Assembly: GCA_914767715.1 (NCBI GenBank)
Contig: OU612066.1
Coordinates: 30,230,283 to 30,294,282 of the forward strand
DNA length: 64,000 nucleotides
Origin: Membranipora membranacea
Lineage: Eukaryota > Bryozoa > Gymnolaemata > Cheilostomatida > Membraniporidae
Reading direction: 5' to 3'
Shown here: piece after piece, positions 39,601 through 50,578 of the stretch
How the letters are laid out: the number at the start of each line of letters is the position of its first letter
How positions within the stretch are numbered: the first letter of the stretch is position 1
The notes under the pieces: generated by a model
Told to the model about the DNA's origin: nothing
What the model saw: the letters and a program-made list of their open reading frames with translations, nothing else
Database searches by the model: none
Translations under genes and position numbers: made by a program

Positions 39601-40195
39601 GTTGGTTGAGTTTATGATGGATGGCCGATTGGCGATGTCATTATAATATACAGTAAATATACAGTAAATATACAATGAATTTGATGATAATCCAGATTGA
39701 AAAACCCCCATCTGCCAGTAGACCTGACTTGTGATGCATTTTTCTGCATGCTTGGAATTGATTTTGGTTCAAAATTGGCTGCAACATCATCTTACATAAA
39801 GAAAAAAAAAAGATTTTGTTCATTGATGTTTACCTCCCTGTTAATTTGAGAGCTATAAGTGGTATTTAGTGGCATTTCATATCTAACGCCCATTTTCCTG
39901 GAAAAGGCCAAGTTGTTAAAGAATGTATCATTATCCCACTTGCACCATTTTCAGCCCTCAAACTACTACAATATAAGCTTACATATCCAGCTGCTTTGAA
40001 GGCCGCGCCGAATGGGTTTCTGTCGCCTCCTCCTTGGACATTCCTATGTCCGACTCCTTGCCATATGTAGTTAGGCTTACAGGGATGGGGCACATTCCCT
40101 CCATTTGGTAACTGGTTCTGGTAGCTCTTATATCCAGATATTTCGCACACCAGTAAGGCTATTACCGCGAGGCTGAAATAAAAATTTGTAGTCAT
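33676..40195 (-). CDS. Temptin-like/copper type II monooxygenase fusion protein
   Basis: Nine exons, 484 aa: 39983-40195, 37820-37913, 37294-37437, 36762-36950, 35818-36004, 35401-35615, 34889-34985, 34463-34568, 33676-33885. The frame is continuous and all introns are GT-AG. Residues 1-21 are a signal peptide. Residues of about 22-150 are temptin-like: YKSYQNQLPNG, NVPHPCKPNYIWQGVGH, GGGDRNPFG, then an acidic DSDDDG..NGEELGDPDC segment and SHPGVCEP. The rest is a DBH/PHM-type ascorbate-dependent copper monooxygenase. CuA ligands are the HH of VMHHTILYGC and the His of EHHWNNP; CuB ligands are HMH in YLHMHYLG and the Met of DEMCFGIMSYYP. All six are present, so activity is plausible; the substrate is unknown. 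The C-terminus (GSTASLAFMLTLILSFVR) looks like a GPI-attachment signal. Temptin is a secreted attractin-cofactor pheromone protein in Aplysia; a signalling or surface role here is inference. Confidence 0.87.
35252..35349. repeat. Inverted repeat with AAGGAGTTAGAGAC arms
   Basis: The arms are 35252-35280 and about 35328-35349 (TTGTCTCTAACTCCTTG..GTCAATG). Inside, a shorter hairpin, 35263-35288 (GCAAGGAGTTA..ACTCCTTGC), nests. It lies in intron 6 of the monooxygenase gene and shares the AAGGAGT/ACTCCTT core with other micro-palindromes in the window. Confidence 0.6.
37635..37725. repeat. Imperfect inverted repeat in intron 2 of the monooxygenase gene
   Basis: Arms 37635-37663 (AACTCCTGCAGCGCCAATCG..) and 37697-37725 pair with four mismatches around a 33-nt spacer. 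Part of the spacer can extend the stem (AATAACATAG / CTATTAA). It may be a decayed MITE; no target duplication is clear. Confidence 0.55.
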
Positions 40196-41502
40196 TTCAC
40201 TGTTAATCTTCTATGGCTTTTATTCTGAGCAGCAATTACAATTATACTCAGCTTCAAAACAGCCAAGGAACAAACACAGTTAAAAACACCCAAGTAATGA
40301 CTTGAGAGATCCATAAAACTGGCAAGGTTGTTGAAATTGTAAGCCAAAAACAAAGGAGAAAAAGTGATATAGGGATGATCTATGCGTGAGTTTACCACGT
40401 GTGGTCACAAATAATTGCATACATCATATGCCTAACCATCTACCCCTGAGGTCGTAGGCATCTGGAGCAGGGCTCTCAACCTCTCATATTTAGCCCGAGT
40501 TACTCAGATTTTCGGATTTAAATCAGGCAACTCAGGGGATTTCAGAATATGAGCTAAAAACTCAGATTTCCCCTCATATTCATCTAAGTTGGGGATTTTC
40601 TTCCTATACGGTTGATTTTTATTGACAATCTAGCTGTTTATATATTTTAACTGAAAATTTCACCTTTGTAACCAATGGGAAGGATCTGTAGAGCCCTAAC
40701 GTGTTCTCTAGGTTTCTGTGGCCGAACCTTGTTGAAAAGGGTGACATAGCACAAAACCTGTTTTCCACCTTCATTGTGCTACAACACTACACAGTATTGG
40801 CAAACTCAGGATTTTGATCCTCCCATGTAAAGAGCCCTGATCTGGAGTTACAAGAGTGTATACTTTGTCAACGTCCATGATCTATCTAACTGCAGTAAAT
40901 TGATAAAATTATGATAAATACACAAACCTGGCTAGCCCAGCATGTTTTCGTGCAATCATCTTGGTCTTGTAACCTCCTCTAGAACTGATGTCAGTAAGTT
41001 GTATATAAACTTCCAATTAGCTTGTGCCTGCATGCACAATATTTCATACAATGACTGTCACTCCTACAAGCAAGGCATTTATATAGCTTTGTGTACGATA
41101 GGTGATGTTATACAATATCGCACATGATAAGTACAATAAACTATTATTATGTGTGTAGCAATGGAACTTCCAGTTGGCTAGCTTCCCAGTGAAATTAATG
41201 GCAGTTTGAGCAATAAATTAATGGCTGTTTGAGCAATAAATTAGTGGGTTGTCTCTAACTTGTTGAGGAACAATAACTCACTGCACGTGATGATGTTGGC
41301 GAATGATAGTGTTTATAATGATATGGTTTGGAACATTGAAACTTTGAAAAAAATAAACTGGCAAGAAAACTCACTCATTTTTTTATGTGCAAGAATAAGC
41401 CAATAAAGTTTACTGGGCGGGATAGTGGCATTGGTTCAATAGTCTGAGATTTACAGTCAGCCATAGTTCCTCGAAACAGGTAATTTTATCCACTTGCTTT
41501 CT

Positions 41503-41657
41503 CGATAGATAGATAGGTAGGTAGGTAGGTAGGTAGGTAGGTAGGTAGGTAGGTAGGTAGGTAGGTAGGTAGGTAGGTAGGTAGGTAGGTAGGTAGGTAG
41601 GTAGGTAGGTAGGTAGGTAGGTAGGTAGGTAGGTAGGTAGGTAGGTAGGTAGGTAGA
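41503..41657. repeat. GTAG tetranucleotide microsatellite
   Basis: About 155 bp of nearly pure GTAG units (GATA at both ends). It is open in all frames of one strand and encodes a meaningless YLPT repeat. It is probably length-polymorphic. Confidence 0.97.
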
Positions 41658-42030
41658 TATTAACTTTATTCATCGATCACCGATCACCGATCAATGCAAC
41701 ATCGCAAATGAGACCGTGTGCAAAAAAAAAGATATCAAATATAAGATTAGGCCAGACGGATGTTTGTATGCAAAGACACAGCAGTATTAAAGTTGATGAC
41801 TTGTATTCAGTCCTACACCCCTAGAATGAATTACAATCATACCACTTGCCCCCACTAAGGAGCCTCAATAATCAAAATCAGGGCCCAATATCTGATATTC
41901 AGTGGCAACTGGTGAGAACAACATAAAAAGAATTGATGTTTTAATTAAATTCAATTTATTCAACTGAGTGAGGATTCTCAAGAGGTAACGGGGGAGACAA
42001 CACAGATGTTGTGTGAAAGTTTTTCAGGCT

Positions 42031-43560
42031 CTATTTCGCAAAAAAAAAAATTCTCTGTTAAAATCAGTGGCCAATGAGTCAGCAAAGGGAGACTGAAATG
42101 TCCTAGTTATAACCCTAATTACAAGTTCCACAGCAGATTGTTTTTCTTGGAACAAAACAACACAACCCGTGACATTGTTGTGCAATGCAACATTTTTAGA
42201 CAGGTGTAAAACATAAATCAACATGCCAACCAGAGTATAGAGGACAAGGAGAAATCAAGCAGCTACAGATGTCCTAAATAGTCACACTCCATTACTTCGA
42301 AGGTGATGACTTGTTATGACTGTCTTGTTGTCATGGTTAGCGATTTAATCCTATGTTGATGTCAATTTGTTCAGGTACGCAATTATAAGAGAGGGTAATT
42401 TTGACAAATTCTCACCAATGAACTCCAGCATGTTCCCTGGATATGTCCCAGTTATTAGCACTAAGTATTACAGACAGTGACAAGATACCAAAAAAGTTTG
42501 GGAGTCGTGCAGCGAAGGTTGTGGGGTTAGTAGCCTTGTCATGCGGCCATGGTCTTTGGGTTTTTTGGTTTTGGGCCTAAAACCCAAAAACCCTAAGACC
42601 GAGTCTAGGGTTTGAGGGCAATAGTCTGAGCTCCCCAGGTTTTTACTCACAATGAACAGCACTAATCCCTTCCAATTAGCCTATTACATGTCACACATGT
42701 GCCGTAATGTAACAGCTCTTTACAAAGGGAAGTCTGGTTTTAGTTTCATTCCAATCAAGCCTAGACAAGCTCTACTGCAATTAATCTTTTGATTGGTCAT
42801 CTAGCAGGCAAAATCATAAGGAGTACACTCCAAATGAAGGTAGGAAGTTCAAAATTTACCTACAATTCAATTTATCTGAATATTTTTCTGGCTGTAATTT
42901 GCAATATAATTCTTTGGTAAAATCAGGCGACAATGACTCAGCAAGGAAGACTGAAATTTCCTAGTTTGACACATAATAATCGGCTACAAAGCATCATAAA
43001 ACATCACAACAGCGACATTTTTGCGCAATGCAAGCCTTGCTTGAAGGTCTGTTCTGATCAGGTCCATAAATACAGGAATTCTACTTCAGCTTGCAGGCAG
43101 TGTAAAAATCCCCTCAGCCTTTCTGAAAAAAGACTAGCCGGCAGCGGCGGGCAAGGGTATAGGGTCACTACCCCACACAAGCCACCTTTAATCTTAAAAT
43201 GTATCAACATAGCGATTGCTGCATGAATATCAGAGTTTTGATTTTCATCTCCATTTACCGCTGAGCCTTTTTTCAGTAGGCTGTGACCAAGGAGTACTCC
43301 TTCGCTGTAACCGTTACTGTTACTCCTTGATGTAACCGTCTGTGTCAAGAGACAGAGAGAGAAAGCTAGAGAGGTGTAAAATATAAATCAACATACCAAA
43401 GTATAGAGGTCAAGGAGAGATCAAGCAGGTAGCGATGTCCTAAATTGTCACGCCATTGCTATGAGAGGTAATGAGTTATGATAGAAAAACTTGGCATGGT
43501 TGGTGATTTAATCCTATGTTGTGATGTCAATTCGTTCAGGTACGCAATTATATAAATAGG
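42031..43560 (+). repeat. Direct duplication with an internal insertion
   Basis: The segment 42031-42410 recurs at 42895-43560. Shared blocks, in the same order: AAAATCAG..CAATGA.TCAGCAA, GACTGAAAT.TCCTAG, GCGCAATGCAA-like, GTGTAAAA.ATAAATCAACAT, AGCGATGTCCTAAAT-like, GATTTAATCCTATGTTG, and TTCAGGTACGCAATTATA. The second copy has about 320 extra bases (around 43030-43350). No coding capacity is recognised, so it may be an unclassified repeat unit. Confidence 0.75.
43280..43312. repeat. Micro-palindrome AAGGAGTACTCCTT with flanking direct repeats
   Basis: A perfect 14-bp palindrome (43289-43302) lies between GCTGTGACC (43280-43288) and GCTGTAACC (43304-43312), 8 of 9 identical. A further TTACTCCTTG half-motif follows at 43320-43329, with another TGTAACCGT behind it. 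Confidence 0.6.
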
Positions 43561-44972
43561 TGATTTTACTCTGTGTCCTAATTTTTGCTCCGAGCATTAT
43601 AGGCATGAAAGGCTCTTGAAGAGATCACAAAGGGTTGCTATTCAAAGATCAGCAATAATCTCTTCTAAATGAAAAGCATAATATTATATTTATTATACTA
43701 ATTTGGAGTCTCTCACATGTCAAAATGAAATGACTCAGTACAAAAGGAAGTTTAGTCTAGTCTTGCTTTGTAGTGGAGCCTCCCATTTGGCATATAATAG
43801 CTCAGAACATGTGAGAACTTTCTCTCGCTGGGGGGGAGGGGGCGTCGGGCGAGGGGCAAAAGTCTGGGGGGCTCAGACTAGTGAGAGCTGGAAGACAGCA
43901 TTTGTGCTAGTCGACTTTGTTTGCCTGTATTTGCATTTGGTCTTCCAGCAGGTAAAAGCAGCGCTCCTAATGCAGGCAATGAGCCCAATATTGATATACA
44001 ACCTACCATCAAGGTAATTAAAAGAAAAAGATTTCCCATTCTCAGTTATTTTCAAATTTGATAGACTGATATTAAAGTCCCAATGCTTTGGGTAACCAAT
44101 TAGTTTATGATCTGACAATTTCATTGGCATTAAAAATGCAATAAATTTTTATTTATCCATGTCAATAACACATTAGTATGTGGGTGACATAGGTAGGTAC
44201 ACTTAAACTGACAGCTGTGCAAAGCAACCCCATCTGAAGCTTTGAACCAAGAGTGAAAGAATGGCCAGAGGTCCTTGCTGTTCCACGATATGACCAGACA
44301 AATTTGTAAGTGCAAGCAAAATATTATTGCGATTTGCGAGAATGCGAAAACTGACTTTTTTTCCAGGTTGTGGGATATCTATAATATTGCATAACAATAA
44401 ATTTATTCACAAGTGAATCGTGTGTAAACAGAAGCATGGAGTGGCAGCTTCACAGGATTGATTTTGATGTGAGTGGGTTTCTACTTAGCTGAAGAATCAA
44501 TATACCTATGAAGTTAATACCAGGGATCAGGTCTAGCCAGGACAGGCTGTCGGGGTGGTTGGGGGACCCACTCCACATCAATATTTTGCTCATTGCCTGC
44601 ATTAGGAGTGTTGTTTCCTATGATTAAGCATGATTTTACCTGCTGGACGACGAAATGCAAATACAGGCAAGCAAGTTTGATTAGAACAAATGCTGTCTTT
44701 CAATTCTCGCTTAAATTCATAATATGTTCTGAGCTAATATATGCCAAATGGGAGGCTCAACACACAAAGCAAGACTAGACTAAACTTCCTTTTGTATCAA
44801 GTTATTACATTTTGACATGTGAGAGACACCAATATAATAATATCATATTATGCTTTCCATTTAGACAAGATTTTTGCTGATCTTTGAATAAACAACCCTT
44901 CCTGATCTCTTTATGATTCTTTAATGCCTATAAGGCTCAGAGCAAAAATTGGGACACAGAGTAAAATCACCT
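43559..44972. repeat. Long inverted duplication
   Basis: The left arm 43559-43996 is the reverse complement of the right arm 44575-44972, with small indels and substitutions. Matching blocks include GGTGATTTTACTCTGTGTCC, TCTCTCACATGTCAAAATG, AAAAGGAAGTTTAGTCTAGT, GCCTCCCATTTGGCATAT, AGCTCAGAAC and TGCCTGTATTTGCATTT. The spacer is about 580 bp. No transposase frame or terminal target duplication was seen. It could be a large foldback element or a local inverted duplication. Confidence 0.85.
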
Positions 44973-44990
44973 TTTTTCATATGAGAAAAA

Positions 44991-45084
44991 AGAGAAATTT
45001 GCAGTCCCGACTTATCTAGCCTGGGCAGGCTGTTGGGGGTGGGGGGGGGGGACTGGGGGGAGTGTCGGGACTGCAAATTTCTCT
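44991..45084. repeat. Snapback element with G-run loop
   Basis: Perfect 21-bp inverted arms lie at 44991-45011 and 45064-45084 (AGAGAAATTTGCAGTCCCGA and its complement, plus one base). The loop contains an almost pure G tract (45034-45060) able to form a G-quadruplex. No coding sequence. Confidence 0.8.
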
Positions 45085-46569
45085 ATACGTTAATAAACAG
45101 TGAAACTCAGACATAAAACAAACAGTAAGAGGTGAAAAGGTTTTATCGAAAACTATTTCAAAGAGAGGCCTAATATTTACTCCAATCAAGTTTTACTCAT
45201 CTTTTATTGTATGAATTGAAGGTATGGATTTTTTAATTTCTGACACTCATTCCTGATTTTATTCCAAAGAAATGCCAAGACAGACCAATCGAGACACTTT
45301 GACTGCCAGAAAACTACCAGGTGAAACGAAGATGGAGTACGTAGGTCAAAGTCACCGAAGACAGCAACATGATTTCATCTTGGTGCAATGTAACATTGTG
45401 TTTTTCTAGAATTATTAGATGTATGCCTTTTCATTCACCTGTTCTACACATTCTTCAATACAAACATGTTGCTTCAATACAAGTGTGTTGCTTAGCAAGT
45501 AATGACAACCAGTCAGTCAGAGGTCAACGAGTTACTTTTTAACTACTCTGTTATCTGTAAACTTTCTAGAAAACCTCTTTAAACAAATATAAATTATTCA
45601 GTTAGTTAACAATTGTATGAGTAGTCTTTTCCTATTTATAAGGAACACAACTCCGAACACAATATTCCAATCTGAACTGACCAATCAAAACATGGTTGCT
45701 AGGAATTATGACCCTGAACTGTAGATTATGTTATGTCAAGGCCAATATCTACTGTTCTTGGAATTTTGGTACTTAGTACAAGAAATTAACACAGACAGGA
45801 ACACACAGCAGTCTTTATTAGTGCTGCAGTGTTGAAGTACTGCAGTTTCTTAAATTACACTGTTACACATGTAAGTCTACTTTTGGTTGAGCTAAAATAT
45901 TTGATAAAATCATTGTATCAGGCCCTGGGGGAGAAAGTGGGCTTTTATTACTCTACTATGGACATGGTCACCCTCACTCAGTCAGTCACTGCTGTCACTC
46001 ATGATATTTACAGCTATTCTGTTCCATTGTCTTGACTAGGCCTAAACCATTACTAACTAAAGAATCAATTAACCTTTACACTCCTTCCTTAGTAAGATCA
46101 GGTTTCTGACCTCCCTCACTTCCTCACCAGCAGAACTTTCAGAATGTTGCTGTTAATTATACATTACTTGTAATGTACTGTATAACTTATTGGCAGAACA
46201 GCCATCTTCTGTGGTAAAATTTCCCCATACACCTCCCCGCAGGAGCTGAAAATGAGTACCTAGTCCCTCCTTCCGGTATGTAACCATCACATTATGTTTA
46301 TTTATCGTTCTGAAAGGAGACATAGACCAGTTGTTAACAAGGGTGCCTTAGCCTAATTAATTATGGCTCCTAAGTCCTGTCTGTTTTGGAGCAGTCTTGT
46401 GACATTTAAATACTGTCTTGAGACATTGTGATGCAGTCTTTAGATGTTTTAGAGCAGTCTGGGGTGTGGAACTAATGTTATGCACCTTTCTGAAATGGGT
46501 TAGTTCTGTAATAGCATGTATTCCAATCATTGGGTAGGGCCTACAGGTTGCATACAAACAACCCCCGTC

Positions 46570-46616
46570 TTATCTCAAAGGCCCCTTTTTGTCAAAACAA
46601 AAAAGGGCCTTAGAGA
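46570..46616. repeat. Small hairpin
   Basis: Arms ATCTCAAAGGCCCCTTTTT (46572 on) and AAAAAAGGGCCTTAGAGAT pair with two mismatches around an 8-nt loop. No flanking duplication is evident. Confidence 0.55.
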
Positions 46617-48506
46617 TGTAACTCAAGGAGTATAGTATTAATATTCCTTGCTATAAGATAAGTAACGAACTTATCATCATCTGAGGTCAATCGATCACCT
46701 ATGAATATCCATGTGATTTTAACAAACCTAAAGATAGTATTACTCAGCCTGAAAGATGAAAAATCAGGAGAAATTTTCCAATGATTCATTTGATAAGAAA
46801 TATCATCAAATATCAGTTGAAGTCTGAATATCATATTATATTATATTAGTATAGAAGTACAAGTGATGGAGATAATGCTAAGACTGTTGATTTTCACTAC
46901 ATCAGTTTATATATATTTATAAGTCTGATGTTGAGCTTAGATATTCTATGTCAGCAGGCATCTGATGTAGGTTGTATTTCATTCTGCACTACTCTCTCAA
47001 ATGATAAAAGCTGCACTTTCGTTTTTTAGTTCAGCATGCTAAGCAGCCATAACCAACTAATCTTAGATCAAACGCTAGCTATGCAGTGTGTGTGAAGAGG
47101 CCCTTAGGAACACCTGATGGTTTGAGCTTTAAGGTCACATATGCGAGGGACCTAACTTGCACACTAGCCATAGCAACATGCTTGTTGAATGTGTATTTGA
47201 AGCAAAAAGTTTAGTAGCGGTCTAAATCAGTATTTTCTCACCCTTCAGAATGAATGATGGCTGTATGTTGGATGGAACGAATACAGTTGTAAGATATTCA
47301 TTGCTGAAATGAACAGTTACGGATTTTTCTAGTATTTGACACAATGTTGTGGTCAGCACACCATTAGAAATGTCACCTGAAATCGAAGGATTGTTGTAGG
47401 GTTACGTCGGGTTTGTTTACTTGATTCCAAATAGAGTTATGTCATCTGCATATTTTAGTCTCAGAGAGTCACATTTATTCTCAGTAAGAAGTATATTTCC
47501 TATAGCTTATTTACTATCATTCCATCTTCAACCTGAAATTCTAGGATACTTTCTCATTATATTACAAAAGTTATATTCCTCTGATGACTTGTTTTGCAAG
47601 ATGGGACCAAAGCGCTCAGGGCAACAAGATGTCCATCCCCCACCCTCCCAATAAGCCAGCTTCACAGCAGACTGTCTTGGTAAAGAATATTTGTTCACCT
47701 GAGAGTCAATGAAAACATGGTCCTGATTTTTGTCTTTGGCCATGTTACGTTTATCATCATTGTCTCTTTTTTTCAGGTGCTTTGCCTGAGATGTTATAGG
47801 CTTATGATGCAGAGTGGTGTATACCAGTGCGTACTAAAGAGGCAACTGAATATTCATATAAGGTTTGTACTTGCTATCAGGCTTTGTTCTGTTTAGGCTT
47901 GTATTCTAGGGTTTCACATTCCCATCTTTTTTCCAATGTCAAAATGTCAAAATAGTGATACAACTGTATAGCTATTGTAGGTATAATGGTTCATGTTCAG
48001 CGAATTACCAGTAGGTTATTTATGGTCAACCAGTGATAGGAGTGAGGAGTGGGCAGAAAAATAGCTCCTGACCATGAATTCCCATTACTAAATTTCATAC
48101 AAAATTCCAAATACGTTTTAAGTAATGTGAAATGTCATCTTCCCTGTAGACATCATCAATAATCTGTTTCAAATGGAGCTTAGGACATCGCAATTATAAG
48201 AAATGCTTATTTAAAACCCCTACAAAACACCTTTAACTAGTATGTAATGCACCTAGGGACCTAGCAACGGATCTCTTTCGCGGGAGTTTCAACCCCTCCA
48301 GGAATCCACTTCTTACAATGTGAAAAAAATCTTTCATCCATCCTTTGACCAGCATAATTCTTGTATTATTTTCATTATTCTGCTGGTACATGGGCTTTGA
48401 CACCTCGTTTGTGGTAGAATCAAAGGAAATTAAGTACACAACATGTCCCTCAAAATTAGGAGATTTCGTCATCAGACAGATTAATTTTGATCTCTATCTT
48501 TTTCAG

Positions 48507-49865
48507 ATGATGGTCATAACTTATGTGGCGTTTGTTATCCTTAGTGTATTATGTGCTGGTCTAACATTTTATACATGGAGGACGAGACAATCAAAAACAG
48601 TAATAAATAACCCAAACTTTAACAAGTTTCAGCGTCAGTACTTCTCCGCCTACTTCCTGGCTCTTGTAGCTGACTGGCTTCAGGGCCCCTATCTGTACAG
48701 ACTTTACAGCTATTATGGCTTTGAGCAAGCACAAATAGCTGTATTGTATGTATTTGGACTAGCCTCTGGAGTAATCGTCGGAACATGGGCTCCATTTCTT
48801 GCTAGCAAGTTCGGTCGGCGCAACTTGTGTATAGTTTTCACCATTATATACTCCATAGCGTGCTTCATGAAACTATCTCGTAGCTACGGACTGTTGATAC
48901 TTGGGCGTGTGTTTGGTGGTATTGCCACAGCGCTCCTATTCACAGCATATGAAGCGTGGTATATTCATGAGCATGTCGATACGCATGATTTCCCTAAAGA
49001 ATGGATTGGTGAAACTATGAAGAAACTTTCAGTAGTAAATGGTGCCCTTGCTATCGGCAGTGGTGTGTTAGCGAACACAGCAGCAGAATGGTTGCACTTA
49101 GGACCTGTTGCACCGTTTATGATGGCAGTGCCGTGCCTTCTTGTATCAGGAATAGTAATTATGACGACATGGGAGGAGAATTATGGGACGCAGACTGTAC
49201 AATTTAAGTCAGCGTGTATAGCAGGATTAAGAGAGATTGGTGATAGTCAGAAGATCTTACTACTAGGAGCTATACAATCTACATTTGAGTCAGTCTTAGC
49301 AATCATTATATTTCTGTGGACTCCTGTTTTAGCACCTGGCCGACCATCATTAGGAGTTGTCTTCTCTAGTTTCATGGTTTGTATCATGATAGGAACATCT
49401 GCACATGAACTTATAACTAAAAAGTTGGGTAACTCCATTACTCTTGCAGTCTCGATAACACTCGCATTCCTGTCATGTTTTGTATGCGCTGTGTATTCCC
49501 ATCCTGATAATCATCATGTTAGAACATGCTTCCTGGCCTTCCTTGTGTATGAGATATCTGTGGGTGTGTACTTTGCCTCTATTGGCGTATTACGTGATGA
49601 GATTATTCCAGAAACACATACCGTTAGTATTATGAATTGGTTTAGGGTTCCGCTTAATATAATATCATGTGTGTTACTTCTTCTTTTACACGATGAAGAT
49701 TTCAGACATGGTAACAGACTAATCTTTATAATATGTTGTGGATTATTGTTTTGTGCTTTACTTTGTTTGAGTAGACTTACGCCCCTAATCCGTAAATCTG
49801 AGCCTAATAGTGAAGACAACTCTGATACACATGAAACTCAAGAACTTATTGCAGCTGAAGTATAA
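48507..49865 (+). CDS. MFSD5: MFSD5 (molybdate-anion transporter), single coding exon
   Basis: 452 aa, close to human MFSD5 (450 aa). The open frame extends further left, to 48345, but the chosen ATG lies directly after a strong acceptor (CTTTTTCAG|ATGATG). The protein then starts MMVITYVAFV, like human MLVTAYLAFV, so a 5' leader intron ends here. Family hallmarks seen: FLALVADWLQGPYLYRLY, GRVFGGIATALLFTAYEAWYIHEHV, LGPVAPF, TWEENYG, FLWTPVL and NWFRVPLN. About 12 TM segments in an MFS fold; in other animals the protein mediates molybdate uptake at the plasma membrane. The coding region has no introns, unlike every other gene in this window. The C-terminus ends with the acidic ETQELIAAEV. It is convergent with the CRMP gene, stop to stop about 710 bp. 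Confidence 0.95.
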   Translation: MMVITYVAFVILSVLCAGLTFYTWRTRQSKTVINNPNFNKFQRQYFSAYFLALVADWLQGPYLYRLYSYYGFEQAQIAVLYVFGLASGVIVGTWAPFLASKFGRRNLCIVFTIIYSIACFMKLSRSYGLLILGRVFGGIATALLFTAYEAWYIHEHVDTHDFPKEWIGETMKKLSVVNGALAIGSGVLANTAAEWLHLGPVAPFMMAVPCLLVSGIVIMTTWEENYGTQTVQFKSACIAGLREIGDSQKILLLGAIQSTFESVLAIIIFLWTPVLAPGRPSLGVVFSSFMVCIMIGTSAHELITKKLGNSITLAVSITLAFLSCFVCAVYSHPDNHHVRTCFLAFLVYEISVGVYFASIGVLRDEIIPETHTVSIMNWFRVPLNIISCVLLLLLHDEDFRHGNRLIFIICCGLLFCALLCLSRLTPLIRKSEPNSEDNSDTHETQELIAAEV

Positions 49866-50377
49866 GCCTTCCATTTCTCTATAACATTTCATTTATATAT
49901 ACGCATATTATAATATATTGATATGAATCTAATATATTTATGTGTTATTATCAACATTTATTTTGAAGAATACAACAAAAAAGAAACATAAAAAGCTGCT
50001 ACATGTCCTCAAGAACCAATTTATAAACGATGAGAAACTTTCAAAATGTGTAATTCACGTACAGTAGTAGATTTTTAAAGATGGACGCCAACATGGACAA
50101 CTTGCCAAAGCAAAATTAAACAATAACCTGAGAAGTGAGTGATAAGCAGAAATGAAGCTTCAACAAAAACTAGAGAGACAACAAAAATAATGTTCTAAAA
50201 GCGTATCAAAGCGATGGTACATTGGGTAAAAATAATAAAACTGAGATTCTGACTAGCTAATCGTGTAGGTAAAGCTACAAACAATGATTAATATTGCACT
50301 TGGAAAAAAACATGAAGCGTTACAAAAGGTGCTGAGAGGGTCATTAAAAAGGTAGCAAGAAATTCAGAGAAGATAAC

Positions 50378-50413
50378 GTTACAGCAAGGAGTTAGTGACT
50401 CCTTTGTTACAGC
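50378..50413. repeat. Micro-palindrome between perfect 8-10-bp direct repeats
   Basis: The core AAGGAGT-TAGTG-ACTCCTT (about 50386-50404) lies between GTTACAGC at 50378-50385 and again at 50406-50413. The repeat extends to GTTACAGCAA if shared bases are counted. It looks like a palindrome of about 20 bp inserted with duplication of its target. It lies in the spacer between MFSD5 and CRMP. Confidence 0.7.
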
Positions 50414-50578
50414 AAGCAAAGTAGTAAAATAGCGGCATTCTAAATTCAATCCTTACACAATTATATTTTGTGGGTGGATTCTTACTAGGGTATCAAGCTT
50501 GAGCTGTGACTATCACATATATAATACCAATGGGAAACTGTATCAAGCCAAGTTGTGCTCTTGTCTTGGCAAATCCAT

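Larger units (their letters stand above)
40196..48506. other. Gene-poor, repeat-rich region
   Basis: About 8 kb without a supportable exon. It contains the monooxygenase promoter side, a microsatellite (41503-41657), a direct duplication (42031-43560), a long inverted duplication (43559-44972) and small snapback repeats (44991-45084, 46570-46616). The 5' leader of MFSD5 probably lies at its right end. The stretches 45090-46560 and 46620-48340 show nothing further that I can name. Confidence 0.5.

Noticed and set aside
41410-41673. Open frame encoding a YLPT repeat protein
   Set aside because: It is only the translation of the GTAG microsatellite.
47421-47743. Overlapping small open frames on both strands
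   Set aside because: No recognisable domain, and composition like the surrounding non-coding DNA.
48345-48506. N-terminal extension of MFSD5 (54 residues)
   Set aside because: The region ends in a strong splice acceptor immediately before the ATG that matches the family start; treated as leader intron.
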